Positions 24,734-32,547 of a DNA stretch of 33,379 nt are shown one piece after another. Both the position numbers and the translations under genes were made by a program. This stretch comes from Deltaproteobacteria bacterium (GTDB taxonomy: Bacteria > Desulfobacterota > Binatia > HRBIN30), in contig JACQEN010000040.1 in NCBI GenBank assembly GCA_016200585.1, positions 1-33,379 of the forward strand. Reading direction: 5' to 3'. The notes under the pieces were generated by a model that saw only the letters and a program-made list of their open reading frames with translations, did not search any database and was not told the origin of the DNA. Position 1 is the stretch's first letter. Each line of letters begins with the position of its first letter.

Positions 24734-26089
24734 ATGCAACGTACATCTGCGGGGAACCTCATCGCACACGTTCGTCGATCGATCGTGTCGGCGGCGGCTT
24801 TGAGCATCCTTGCCGCACCGACACAGGCAGCAACGTTTGTGGTCAACAATCCCTTCGACGTTTCGGACGCCATGGCGGGAGATGGAGTCTGCGCAACGGC
24901 TGGCGGAGCCTGTACACTGCGCGCTGCCATCGAAGAGGCCAACGAGTTGGCAGGTGCCGATACGATTTCCGTCCCGGCAGGCAACTTCGGGCTCAGCCAC
25001 GGTCAGCTCGAAATCAGTAGCGACCTGACCATCAACGGAGCGGGCGCCAAGAGAACCGTCGTCGACGGCAACTTCCGCAGCCGTGTATTCCAGGTGTCGA
25101 GCACCGGCGCTATCGTGGTGACGATATCGAACCTGACGGTTCAGCACGGTGCAATCGATGGATTCTATGAAGACTCCGGCGGGGGCATCTTCAACGACTC
25201 AGCCGCCCCCTTGACCCTGACCGGGGTGCGCATCCTTCGCAATCGCATCCCCGGAGCCTTTTCTTCCTACGGGGGAGGCCTCTACAACTCGGCGTCTGCC
25301 ATTCTCACCGACGTCGTCGTCAAAGCCAACCAGGCCCTCTCCGACAGCGACAGCGGACTAGGCGGCGGGATCTACAACGAAGAAGGCGGAACGATGTCGA
25401 TCACCAACAGCGTCATCAGCAGGAACAGTATCGCCTGCGTCGGCGCCTCCGATTCCTATGGCGGCGGAATCGAAAACCTCGGCAACATGACGCTGACGAA
25501 TGTCACCCTCACCGCAAATCGGGCTACCGGGCTCAGCAGTTCGTGCAATGTATACGGCGGTGGCATCGACAGCGGCTCCCTCACCGCCGTTCTCAATGGC
25601 AGCAATCTTGCGATCAACGGCAACGCAGCTATCGGGCGTCAATCTTCGGCGTACGGTGGCGGAATGAGCATCACGTATAACACCGCCACTCTGAGCGGGG
25701 TAAGCGCGCACCAAAATCGCGCCGTCGCCAGGCAGTCGGACGATTCCGCCGACGGGGGTGGCGTGATGGTGGCATACGGCGCGACGTTGAACCTCAGTGA
25801 CGCCGAGATCGTGCGCAATCGAGTCGTCGGCGGCGGCGACGCCAGTGGCGGCGGAATCGAAGTCGAAGGCACTTTGGTCCTGACGACAAGCCTCGTCAGT
25901 CGCAATCAATCCGCCGGTATGACAGCCGGCGCCGCTCCTTGCGGCGGCGGCGTCGCCAATTTCGCGATGGCAACGATCAGCGATACCGTGATCTCGCTGA
26001 ACCGTGCCACTGGCGTTGACCCGTTTGACGGAGGCATCTGCGGAACCGCGTCCCTGACCAACGTCACGCTGGCGGGAAACGTTCCCTAA
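24734..26089 (+). CDS. Secreted parallel beta-helix protein with CSLREA-type start
   Basis: A 451-residue exported protein. A signal peptide ends near residue 32 (AAPTQA). Directly after it comes a CSLREA-type domain in which the eponymous motif reads CTLRAAIEEAN (about 57-67). The rest is a regular right-handed beta-helix with repeated GGGIxN/GGGLYN rungs (SGGGIFNDSAAPLTLTGV, YGGGIENLGNMTLTNVTL), in which Gly-Gly-Gly recurs about every 40 residues. No C-terminal anchor or sorting tail is present, so it is probably released or held by other proteins. ATG 24734 is preceded by AGGGGG. Such proteins are often adhesins or autotransported-like polymers; enzymatic activity is not indicated. Confidence 0.87.
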   Translation: MQRTSAGNLIAHVRRSIVSAAALSILAAPTQAATFVVNNPFDVSDAMAGDGVCATAGGACTLRAAIEEANELAGADTISVPAGNFGLSHGQLEISSDLTINGAGAKRTVVDGNFRSRVFQVSSTGAIVVTISNLTVQHGAIDGFYEDSGGGIFNDSAAPLTLTGVRILRNRIPGAFSSYGGGLYNSASAILTDVVVKANQALSDSDSGLGGGIYNEEGGTMSITNSVISRNSIACVGASDSYGGGIENLGNMTLTNVTLTANRATGLSSSCNVYGGGIDSGSLTAVLNGSNLAINGNAAIGRQSSAYGGGMSITYNTATLSGVSAHQNRAVARQSDDSADGGGVMVAYGATLNLSDAEIVRNRVVGGGDASGGGIEVEGTLVLTTSLVSRNQSAGMTAGAAPCGGGVANFAMATISDTVISLNRATGVDPFDGGICGTASLTNVTLAGNVP

Positions 26090-26104
26090 AAGCCCAAGGA
26101 CACC

Positions 26105-26836
26105 TCAACGCCGCGTTTGGAAGGCGCGAATCGCGGCGACGTTTTCGGGCGAACCGAGGCGAGTTGCCTGGATCTTGTCCTCGCGCCGGCGTGCCGCGCT
26201 CAACGCATCGGCTCGCGCCGCGACCAACAGGCGCTTGGTCTCACGTAGAGCCGCAAGCGGTTGTACGGCAATGGCGCGAGCCGTAGCCATGGCCGCGGGG
26301 AGCAAGTCTTCATCGGGCAGCGCGCGCATGGCGAGACCCGATTCGACTGCGTCGGTTGCCGTCAGCCAGCGCGCCGTGAGCAAGGCTTCGGCGGCGCGTT
26401 GCGCGCCCATCACCATGGGTAGCAGCAAGGAGCTTCCCGCTTCCGGCACCAGGCCGAGGGCAACGAACGGTGCGCGCAAGCGCGCGCCGTGAGCGACATA
26501 GACGATGTCGCAGTGCGGCAGCATGGTCACGCCGATGCCGACGGCAACGCCGTTGACGGCAGCGATCAACGGCTTGTCGAAGCTCACGAGCCGATCGACG
26601 AATGGCGTAAACCGCCGGCCGCTGCCCATCTCGCTGATGTCCTGCCCGGCGGAGAAGGCACCCGGTGCACCGGTGATCACCACGACCCGGATGCCGTCGT
26701 CGGCTTGCGCATCGGCTAGGGCGGCAGCCAGGTCGTCGTACTGCTGGTCGTTGAAAGCATTGCGTCGCGCCGGACGGTTCATCGCCAGCAACGCTACGCC
26801 GTCGTCGACTTCTTCGAGAATCGTCGCTCGGTTCAT
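26105..26836 (-). CDS. Enoyl-CoA hydratase/isomerase (crotonase) family protein
   Basis: A 244-residue crotonase-superfamily enzyme acting on acyl-CoA thioesters in the cytosol. The first oxyanion-hole strand is FSAGQDISEMG and the second is GVAVGIGVTMLPHCDIVYV. A family glutamate lies in GLVPEAGSSLLLP. It could be a hydratase, isomerase or related enzyme of fatty-acid or aromatic breakdown; the motifs do not separate them. ATG 26836 overlaps the stop of the VOC gene as ATGA, so the two are translationally coupled and probably act on one pathway. The open frame extends upstream to 26884 but only over the neighbour. Confidence 0.9.
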   Translation of the reverse strand: MNRATILEEVDDGVALLAMNRPARRNAFNDQQYDDLAAALADAQADDGIRVVVITGAPGAFSAGQDISEMGSGRRFTPFVDRLVSFDKPLIAAVNGVAVGIGVTMLPHCDIVYVAHGARLRAPFVALGLVPEAGSSLLLPMVMGAQRAAEALLTARWLTATDAVESGLAMRALPDEDLLPAAMATARAIAVQPLAALRETKRLLVAARADALSAARRREDKIQATRLGSPENVAAIRAFQTRR

Positions 26837-27687
26837 GCGTTTGCTCCGGGTTGCACGCGAGCGGGATGCCCCGACCAGGTCCACGCGAACGTGGCGCGAC
26901 TCACACCCATCATCATCCCACCCAACGCGGCAGGATGGATGAACAAACTGTCCACCGTCGATCCGTGCGGCCCGGTCCAGTGCAACGGCGCATTCTCCAA
27001 CAAGCGCGCCCGTATCGGCAGCAGGTCATCGGCCTCGGCAAAGCACATGTACCAGGACGCGCCACGCCGGGCGAAGAAGCGCCCCATCGTCTTGGCAGCA
27101 TCGTTCGGGGTGATGATCTCCATGCGATGCAAGCGCTCGGGATGGAAGAGCGTCAACGTTCCTTCGTAACCGAACTCGGGAGAACGGATGGGAACGAAGG
27201 CTGTCGGCTCGAGAGCAAACAGAGCGGCGACCGCGCGCACCGTCGAGGCAAAGTCGGAGACCAGCAAGGTCGCCTCGTACAGCGTCGAGATCAAACCGAC
27301 CCGTTGTCGCTCGACCGCCGCAGACACGACGACGTGCCCTGGCAACCCAACCGAGCCGAGCGGCACGAGAAGCTGGCCACCTTCCTCGGTCGCCACGACC
27401 CCGCGGCCGCTCAGATGAGTACGCAGCGCCGCAACGTCAGCCGTCGCAAAGCCCGGGGCAAAGAGCCCGCCTTTGGTTCCGGCGAGGAAATCGGCCGCCG
27501 GCCCGGCGCCGTCGGGCTGCAACAACTCGATTTCGCTACAGCCGAGTCGCAGTACGCTGCGGTGCGCTGCCAGGGAGCGCACCCGGTCCTCGCGTGAGAG
27601 CTCTGTACCCAACAGTTTCGCAAATGCGGCCGCCGTCGCGCTCCGATTCGCTACCACCAATTGAACACGATCGACGTGCGTGAGCAT
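26833..27687 (-). CDS. VOC (glyoxalase/dioxygenase fold) family protein
   Basis: A 284-residue protein with two vicinal-oxygen-chelate modules. Module one opens with HVDRVQLVVANRSATAAAF and includes GCSEIELLQPDG; module two opens near LISTLYEATLLVSDFASTVRAV and includes HRMEIITPNDA. VOC proteins include glyoxalase I, ring-cleavage dioxygenases and methylmalonyl-CoA epimerase; the exact reaction cannot be chosen. Its linkage by a four-base ATGA overlap to a crotonase-type enzyme hints at CoA-ester or aromatic catabolism. ATG 27687 is the first of the two-gene unit. About 150 bases of apparently non-coding DNA separate it from the SDR gene. Confidence 0.83.
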   Translation of the reverse strand: MLTHVDRVQLVVANRSATAAAFAKLLGTELSREDRVRSLAAHRSVLRLGCSEIELLQPDGAGPAADFLAGTKGGLFAPGFATADVAALRTHLSGRGVVATEEGGQLLVPLGSVGLPGHVVVSAAVERQRVGLISTLYEATLLVSDFASTVRAVAALFALEPTAFVPIRSPEFGYEGTLTLFHPERLHRMEIITPNDAAKTMGRFFARRGASWYMCFAEADDLLPIRARLLENAPLHWTGPHGSTVDSLFIHPAALGGMMMGVSRATFAWTWSGHPARVQPGANA

Positions 27688-27840
27688 GCTCTCCAGTGGT
27701 ACGACCTGGCCCGTGTGTCAAGCGGTAGGTCAGCATCGGGTGCGCGGTCGGGTCCCCTGGTCGCCTAGCGGGCAACCGGGTCACGATCGCAATCGGTGAT
27801 TTTGCCGGCCCGGACATCTCCATGGTCATAAGAGTTGTGG

Positions 27841-28689
27841 CTAAGTGGCCCGACGCGCCGCCGCGTCGATCTGCGCTTTGCCGCGCAGGTACGCAGAGTA
27901 CGCCAAAGAGTCGACTTGCGCGGGGGCCAGGCGGTTGGCCCACCAGACCAGCCGCCACCAGCGCGGCACGACAATGATGCCGCGATTGCGCGCGACCTGT
28001 ACCACGACTTGCGCAGCAAAGCGGTCGACGTCCATCGGCCGCAGCGCGTCCCACATCTTCAACGTCACTTCGTCAGGAACTTTCTTGGTGAAACGGCCGT
28101 AGTGCCCGCCGGTCAGAATCGGCGTGCGGATCACGCCGGGACAGAGCACGCCGACGCGCACGCCGTGCTCGCGCGCTTCGATGCGCAGAGCGCGCGATAA
28201 TCCGACGACAGCGTGCTTCGTGGTGCAGTAGACAGTCGCGAGCGGCGCCGCCATCAGACCGGCCATCGATGCGGTGTTGACGATGTGGCCAAAGCCTTGG
28301 CGGATCATGCGCGCATACGCCGCCTGAACGCCGTGAATCACGCCCATCAGATTGACTTCGACGATGTAGCGCCAGTCGTCGAGACTGTAGTCTTTCACCT
28401 CGCCGCCGACGCCCGTACCGGCGTTGTTGAAGAGGTAGTCGAGCCGTCCGTGCCGTTGCAGGACGGACGCAACCAAGGCGTCGAACGCTGCGGCGTCGCG
28501 CACGTCGAGGGGCGCCGCTTCGGCACGTGACAAATCCGCCGCGACCTTCTGTGCGTCTTCGTAGTCGCGATCGGCCAGCACCAACGTCGCGCCCCGTGCT
28601 GCCAACGCACGCGCCAGCGCTGCGCCGATGCCCGACGCACCACCGGTGATCAACGCAACTGCCCCTTCGAAGGTTCGCAGACCGTCCAT
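27841..28689 (-). CDS. Short-chain dehydrogenase/reductase
   Basis: A 282-residue classical SDR using NAD(P)H. TGGASGIG (15-22) binds the cofactor, NNAG is at 88-91, and the catalytic set is Ser141, Tyr154 and Lys158 (YCTTK). The C-terminal part is longer than in minimal SDRs and hydrophobic-aromatic (PRWWRLVWWANRLAP), as seen in SDRs that bind membranes or lipophilic substrates. ATG 28689 fits the family start; the frame is open to 28782 without a good site. It is divergent from the TetR gene, so the operator at 28828-28846 could also affect it. Substrate is unknown; a hydrophobic alcohol or ketone is plausible. Confidence 0.9.
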   Translation of the reverse strand: MDGLRTFEGAVALITGGASGIGAALARALAARGATLVLADRDYEDAQKVAADLSRAEAAPLDVRDAAAFDALVASVLQRHGRLDYLFNNAGTGVGGEVKDYSLDDWRYIVEVNLMGVIHGVQAAYARMIRQGFGHIVNTASMAGLMAAPLATVYCTTKHAVVGLSRALRIEAREHGVRVGVLCPGVIRTPILTGGHYGRFTKKVPDEVTLKMWDALRPMDVDRFAAQVVVQVARNRGIIVVPRWWRLVWWANRLAPAQVDSLAYSAYLRGKAQIDAAARRAT

Positions 28690-28824
28690 GCGTACGGTCT
28701 CTATCGCAATGCGCCGAGGCGGGAAACCGGAACTTCGAGGGCGGCATCGAGACGGCAAGCAACCGCAAACCCTGCCGTGCATGTACGGCAGTGCCTGGCG
28801 CGGCGGTCGTCGCCCGAATCTCCG

Positions 28825-28852
28825 TTGACTGAATGAACCGTTCAGTTATACA
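28825..28852 (+). promoter_or_regulatory. Promoter of the TetR-PQQ dehydrogenase unit
   Basis: TTGACT (28825-28830, five of six -35 positions) and TATACA (28847-28852) with a 16-base spacer. Transcription would start around 28858-28860, at or next to the ATG at 28860, which has no ribosome site. A leaderless or nearly leaderless mRNA is inferred. Confidence 0.6.
28828..28846. promoter_or_regulatory. Inverted-repeat operator, probable TetR autoregulation site
   Basis: ACTGAA and TTCAGT (6-base arms, 7-base spacer) also enclose the inner palindrome TGAACCGTTCA. The site lies between and over the -35 and -10 boxes of the regulator's own promoter, the usual place for a TetR/AcrR operator. Binding is not shown. 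Confidence 0.6.
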
Positions 28853-28859
28853 AGATCAC

Positions 28860-29633
28860 ATGCCCCGCACCCGCCCGGACAATCGCCTCGATCAACTCGT
28901 CGCCGCCGCGGTGACGGTATTCACCCAGAAGGGATACCGCCGTACGCAGATGGCGGACGTGGCGCGCAGCATGGGCGTTTCGCCGGGGACGCTGTATCTC
29001 TACGTCGAAAGCAAAGAGGCTCTTTTCGATCTGGTCGTTCAGCGCGCCTTCTCGCCGCATCCCGGTGCAGCGCCGCGCTTGCCGATCCCGACGCCAAAGC
29101 CTGCCGCGACTTTACGGCGGCTGCGTCAACGGATGGCGGAGGAAACCCGGCTGCCGCAACTCGATGCCGCCTTGCGACACCGGCACGTCGACGATCCTGC
29201 CGCCGAGCTCGCCGACATCGTGCGCGAGTACTACGGCATCGTCGAGCGCCATCATCGTGGCATCCGCCTCTTGGAGCGCTCGGCTCTCGATTGGCCGGAG
29301 CTGGCCAGCGTGTTTTACCGTGGAATGCGACGGGACGTTCTCGACCGGCTGACGCGCTACCTGGAGCTGCGCGCCCGCCACAAGCTTCTACGCGCGGTGA
29401 CGCACCCGCAGTCGGCCGCACGCTTCATCAACGAAGCGATCGCGTGGTTCGGCATGCATCGCCACAACGATCTCGACTCGACTCACATCGGTGATCGCGA
29501 AGCGCAAGAAACTGTCGTCGATCTGATCGTTCACGCCCTGACCGTGCCTGATCGATGCGACAGACCGGTGAAGGATCGCCGCCGATCGCTCGCAACCCAC
29601 TCTTCAATGCATGCTGCAAGGAGGCCGCGATGA
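28860..29633 (+). CDS. TetR/AcrR family transcriptional regulator
   Basis: A 257-residue repressor-type protein. The N-terminal helix-turn-helix is clear: LVAAAVTVFTQKGYRRTQMADVARSMGVSPGTLYLYVESKEALFDLV (overview; residues of about 12-58), ending in the TetR-typical YxYxxSKEAL. The C-terminal ligand domain is helical and ends in a basic tail. I chose ATG 28860, not ATG 28833, because the latter lies inside the operator and its extension is unlike the family. The stop overlaps the ATG of the PQQ dehydrogenase (ATGA at 29630-29633), so regulator and enzyme are made together. The ligand is probably a substrate of the PQQ enzyme or of the divergent SDR. Confidence 0.9.
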   Translation: MPRTRPDNRLDQLVAAAVTVFTQKGYRRTQMADVARSMGVSPGTLYLYVESKEALFDLVVQRAFSPHPGAAPRLPIPTPKPAATLRRLRQRMAEETRLPQLDAALRHRHVDDPAAELADIVREYYGIVERHHRGIRLLERSALDWPELASVFYRGMRRDVLDRLTRYLELRARHKLLRAVTHPQSAARFINEAIAWFGMHRHNDLDSTHIGDREAQETVVDLIVHALTVPDRCDRPVKDRRRSLATHSSMHAARRPR

Positions 29634-31582
29634 CCACGCCTTCGCTGCGGACGGCACAACTGTGTCTCCGTGCGCTCGCACTCTTCACGCTACTCGAAAC
29701 GACTGCACGCGCCGACGGGACGCAGAGCGCTCCGTCCGATTGGCCGGCGTATGGACGCGACGGAGGCGGCTCGCGGTATTCGCCGCTCGCCGACGTCACG
29801 CGCAGCAACGTCGCACAGTTGAAGGTCGCGTGGACCTATCGTACCGGCGATACTCCGACAAAAGCCCAAGGCTCGTCGTTCGAGGCGACGCCGATTTTGG
29901 TCGACGGGACGCTTTATCTCAGCACCCCTTTCAACAAGATCATCGCCCTCGACCCCGAAAGCGGCGCCGAACGCTGGCGCTACGATCCGCGCATCGACAC
30001 CTCCGTGCGCTACTCGGATTTTACCTCGCGTGGCGTATCGACATGGCTCGATGTCAGCCGCGGCGCCGATGAGCCGTGCCGGCGGCGCATCTTCGACGCG
30101 ACAAAGGACAGCCGTCTGATCGCCGTCGATGCCAGAAATGGAGCGCCTTGCATAGATTTCGGCGAACGCGGGCAGGTCGATCTGGGCAAGGACGTCGGCA
30201 AGGTCCACGCCTGGGAGTACGGCGTAACCTCACCACCGGCGATCATCGACGATCTGGTCATCGTCGGCTCGAACGTCGCCGACAACCAACGCGTCGACGC
30301 GCCGAGCGGTGTAGTGCGCGCCTTCGACGCCCGCACCGGAGCAATGCGTTGGGGCTGGGATCCGATTCCACCGCAGGCGCGTGACGTCCGCCGACCTGCC
30401 CCCGACGCTCGTTTTCGCCTCGGGACGGCCAACGCCTGGTCGATCCTCTCGGTCGACCCCGAACGTCACCTCGTGTTCGTCCCGACCGGCAACACGGCGC
30501 CCGACTATTTCGGGGGCAACCGCGGCGACAGCGATTACTACTCGAGCTCGGTCGTAGCGTTGCGCGCGGCGACCGGCGAAGTGGTCTGGCGCTATCAGAC
30601 CGTCCACCATGATCTATGGGACTACGATGTGCCGGCGCAGCCGACGCTGATGACCGTGCGCCGCAATGGCACGGAGGTCGCGGCGGTCGCTCAAGCGACC
30701 AAGATGGGGCACCTGTTCATCCTCGACCGAGAAAGCGGTACGCCGCTGTTGCCGGTCGAAGAGCGAGCGGTGCCGCAGACCGACGTACCGGGCGAGTACA
30801 CCTCGGCAACGCAGCCCTTCCCGGTTGCCCCGCCGCCGTTGGTGCCCGCACGCCTCACGGCCGACGAGGCGTGGGGAGTGACGCCGTGGGATCGCGGCCG
30901 CTGCCGCAAGCGCATCGCCAGCATGCGCTCGGAAGGAATCTTCACCCCGCCCAGCCTCAAGGGAAGCGTGATGCTTCCCGGCAACGCCGGCGGCACCAAT
31001 TGGGGCGGTGTTGCATTCGATCCGCAACACGGCTTGGTGCTGGTCAACCAAAGCAGCGTACCGTTCACGGTGCGTCTGATCCCGCACGATCAATATGCCG
31101 CCGAAAAAGCGGCACATCCCGACTTGGAGATATCGCCGCAAACCGGCACACCGTACGGAATGATCCGCGAACCCTTGCTTTCGCCGCTCGGTATCCCGTG
31201 CAATCCGCCGCCGTGGGGCACGCTGGCAGCGGTCGACGCCGCCACCGGTGCGGTGCGCTGGCAGGTACCGTTCGGCACCACGCGCGACATCTTTCCGATC
31301 CCCATCGCCATGAATTGGGGCGTGCCGAACATCGGCGGCCCCATGGTCACGGCAGGCGGACTGGTCTTCATCGGCGCATCGATGGACAACTATCTGCGGG
31401 CGTTCGACGTCGAGACCGGCGCCGAGCTGTGGAAGGGACGTCTGCCGGCGGGCGGGCAAGCCACGCCAATGTCGTACCGTGCACGCGAGAACGGCAAACA
31501 GTACATCGTCATCGCCGCCGGCGGCCATGCGCGCATGGGCACCACACTGGGCGACTATGTGGTGGCGTTCACGCTGCCGTAA
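29630..31582 (+). CDS. Soluble periplasmic PQQ-dependent dehydrogenase
   Basis: A 650-residue quinoprotein with a signal peptide (cleavage after ARA, residue 28) and no N-terminal membrane domain, so it is periplasmic and soluble, unlike membrane glucose dehydrogenase. The eight-bladed propeller shows in W-motif segments (WPAYGRDGGGSRYSPLADV, GAERWRYDPR, TGEVVWRYQTVHHDLWDYDV, TGAVRWQVPFG, TGAELWKGRLPAGGQATP). HHDLWDYDVPAQP and the NWGGVAFDP region are typical of the glucose/quinate-type group. It should oxidise an alcohol or sugar and pass electrons to the respiratory chain; there is no fused cytochrome. ATG 29630 has AAGGAGG six bases upstream. No PQQ synthesis genes are seen here; the PqqD-like gene downstream looks unrelated to PQQ. 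Confidence 0.93.
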   Translation: MTTPSLRTAQLCLRALALFTLLETTARADGTQSAPSDWPAYGRDGGGSRYSPLADVTRSNVAQLKVAWTYRTGDTPTKAQGSSFEATPILVDGTLYLSTPFNKIIALDPESGAERWRYDPRIDTSVRYSDFTSRGVSTWLDVSRGADEPCRRRIFDATKDSRLIAVDARNGAPCIDFGERGQVDLGKDVGKVHAWEYGVTSPPAIIDDLVIVGSNVADNQRVDAPSGVVRAFDARTGAMRWGWDPIPPQARDVRRPAPDARFRLGTANAWSILSVDPERHLVFVPTGNTAPDYFGGNRGDSDYYSSSVVALRAATGEVVWRYQTVHHDLWDYDVPAQPTLMTVRRNGTEVAAVAQATKMGHLFILDRESGTPLLPVEERAVPQTDVPGEYTSATQPFPVAPPPLVPARLTADEAWGVTPWDRGRCRKRIASMRSEGIFTPPSLKGSVMLPGNAGGTNWGGVAFDPQHGLVLVNQSSVPFTVRLIPHDQYAAEKAAHPDLEISPQTGTPYGMIREPLLSPLGIPCNPPPWGTLAAVDAATGAVRWQVPFGTTRDIFPIPIAMNWGVPNIGGPMVTAGGLVFIGASMDNYLRAFDVETGAELWKGRLPAGGQATPMSYRARENGKQYIVIAAGGHARMGTTLGDYVVAFTLP

Positions 31583-32098
31583 CGCAACCTACAGCTCGTC
31601 ATCGGAATTTCAGGCCGTGTCTCGAAGCGCGCCCATTGGGCAGGAAGATCCTCAAGTGACGGACATTGCGCTCAGGCAGGGGCCTACACCTTCTCCGGTG
31701 GGCCGGCCAGGCGCTCCAGGCCGGACATTCCCGGCATGTGAGCACATGCTGGCCCGCTGCGACGACGGGCGTGGCTGCGGGTTGTTCCCCCGCAATGTCA
31801 GGTTGTAATGCGTCCGCCGCCTGCTCGCCCCGTTGGAGCAACAGCAGGTCAAGACCGGAATCGGCGGCAACCGGCCGCGCTGTAATCCAGATACGTTCCC
31901 GATTCCCGCTGATACAGAGTGATCATCGAGCCCGTGTTGGTGGAAAGACAGAAATGACAAAGGCTGTTGACCGCACTGACTCATTTATCGCGCACTGTCA
32001 ACTCTGTTGTCAGCGGCGGGGCACTTTGATTCCGAGCGTTCCGCCGTCGCTTACGTCTGACTTCCAAACTCGCTGGATTGGAGCTATGCGGGTTGCAA
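31583..32098. other. Structured intergenic region upstream of the PqqD-like gene
   Basis: About 515 bases with no convincing gene. It holds several inverted repeats: CCGGCC/GGCCGG (31703-31724), GCATGTG-AG-CACATGC (31734-31749), CCTGCT/AGCAGG enclosing GTTG-GAG-CAAC (31820-31848) and GTTGAC/GTCAAC (31966-32002). Open frames here are low-complexity and lack ribosome sites. It may be a regulatory leader or decayed sequence. Confidence 0.5.
31734..31749. promoter_or_regulatory. Perfect 7-bp palindrome
   Basis: GCATGTG and CACATGC with two bases between them, the strongest inverted repeat in the intergenic region. It could be a protein-binding site or small hairpin; no partner is identified. Confidence 0.35.
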
Positions 32099-32359
32099 AT
32101 GTACCGCATCGATCGTGGCCGCGTCATCTGGGAAGCCCTTGACGGTGAAACCCTCGTGGTCGACACAGAGTCGGGTTTCTATTTTTCCCTCGACGAGGTA
32201 GGGAGCGTGGTGTGGTCTTTGCTTGCGACCGGCTACGGCGAGGACGAAATCATCGCCGCGGTGCGCACCGATTACGAGGTCGAGGAAGAAGTCGCGCGGC
32301 GGGACGTGCGCATGCTGATCGAAGAGCTACGAGCCGAACAGTTGATCACACCGGCCTGA
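32099..32359 (+). CDS. PqqD-family peptide-binding protein (RRE-like)
   Basis: An 86-residue protein of the PqqD family. ETLVVDTESGFYFSLDEVGSVVWSLL (residues of about 17-42) gives the beta-hairpin and first helix; the rest (DEIIAAVRTDYEVEEEVARRDVRMLIEELRAEQLI) gives the remaining winged-helix helices and the usual ending. PqqD proteins are RiPP recognition elements that bind leader peptides and present them to modifying enzymes. ATG 32099 gives the usual length; TTG 32078 would add seven residues. The next gene, 38 bases on, codes a peptide with a lasso-type leader motif, the kind of ligand a PqqD-like domain binds. Sequence and setting argue for a peptide chaperone role, not PQQ synthesis. 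Confidence 0.85.
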   Translation: MYRIDRGRVIWEALDGETLVVDTESGFYFSLDEVGSVVWSLLATGYGEDEIIAAVRTDYEVEEEVARRDVRMLIEELRAEQLITPA

Positions 32360-32397
32360 ACGAATCCGGGGAACGGGCAACGAGGAGGAGTGAGACG

Positions 32398-32535
32398 ATG
32401 CGACCGAAGGACTCGAACAGCGACAAACGAAGCGGCGGCCAAGCCAACGAGGGACAGAAGACAAAGAAGCCCTATCAGCGGCCTCAGCTCCAGAAACACG
32501 AACAACTGCGAAGGATCGGCCTGGGATATCTCTGA
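32398..32535 (+). CDS. 45-residue peptide with lasso-type YxxPxL leader motif
   Basis: A small gene with a strong ribosome site, GAGGAGGAG (32382-32390), seven bases before ATG 32398. The product is hydrophilic and basic at first, then reads KKPYQRPQLQKHEQLRRIGL and ends GYL. Tyr-x2-Pro-x-Leu at this spacing is the conserved leader motif of lasso-type RiPP precursors, bound by PqqD-like RRE proteins. In lasso leaders a Thr-x-Gly stands at about 15-17 residues after the Tyr; here Gly-Leu-Gly is there and only Tyr-Leu follows, so almost no core is left. It lies between the PqqD-like gene and a glycosyltransferase gene 12 bases on. It may be a minimal precursor, a scaffold or tag for PqqD, or a relic. 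Confidence 0.72.
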   Translation: MRPKDSNSDKRSGGQANEGQKTKKPYQRPQLQKHEQLRRIGLGYL

Positions 32536-32547
32536 GCCGCGGTTCGG

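Noticed and set aside
28833-28860. Upstream ATG 28833 as the TetR start
   Set aside because: It lies inside the operator and before the -10 box, so it would not be on the predicted transcript.
31666-32142. Open frame of about 158 codons before the PqqD-like gene
   Set aside because: No ribosome site or recognisable domain, and it overlaps the clear PqqD-like start in another frame.
32099-32359. PqqD of a PQQ synthesis operon serving the PQQ dehydrogenase
   Set aside because: No pqqA, B, C or E is nearby, it is separated from the dehydrogenase by over 500 bases, and the adjacent peptide has a lasso-type leader without the Glu/Tyr core of PqqA.
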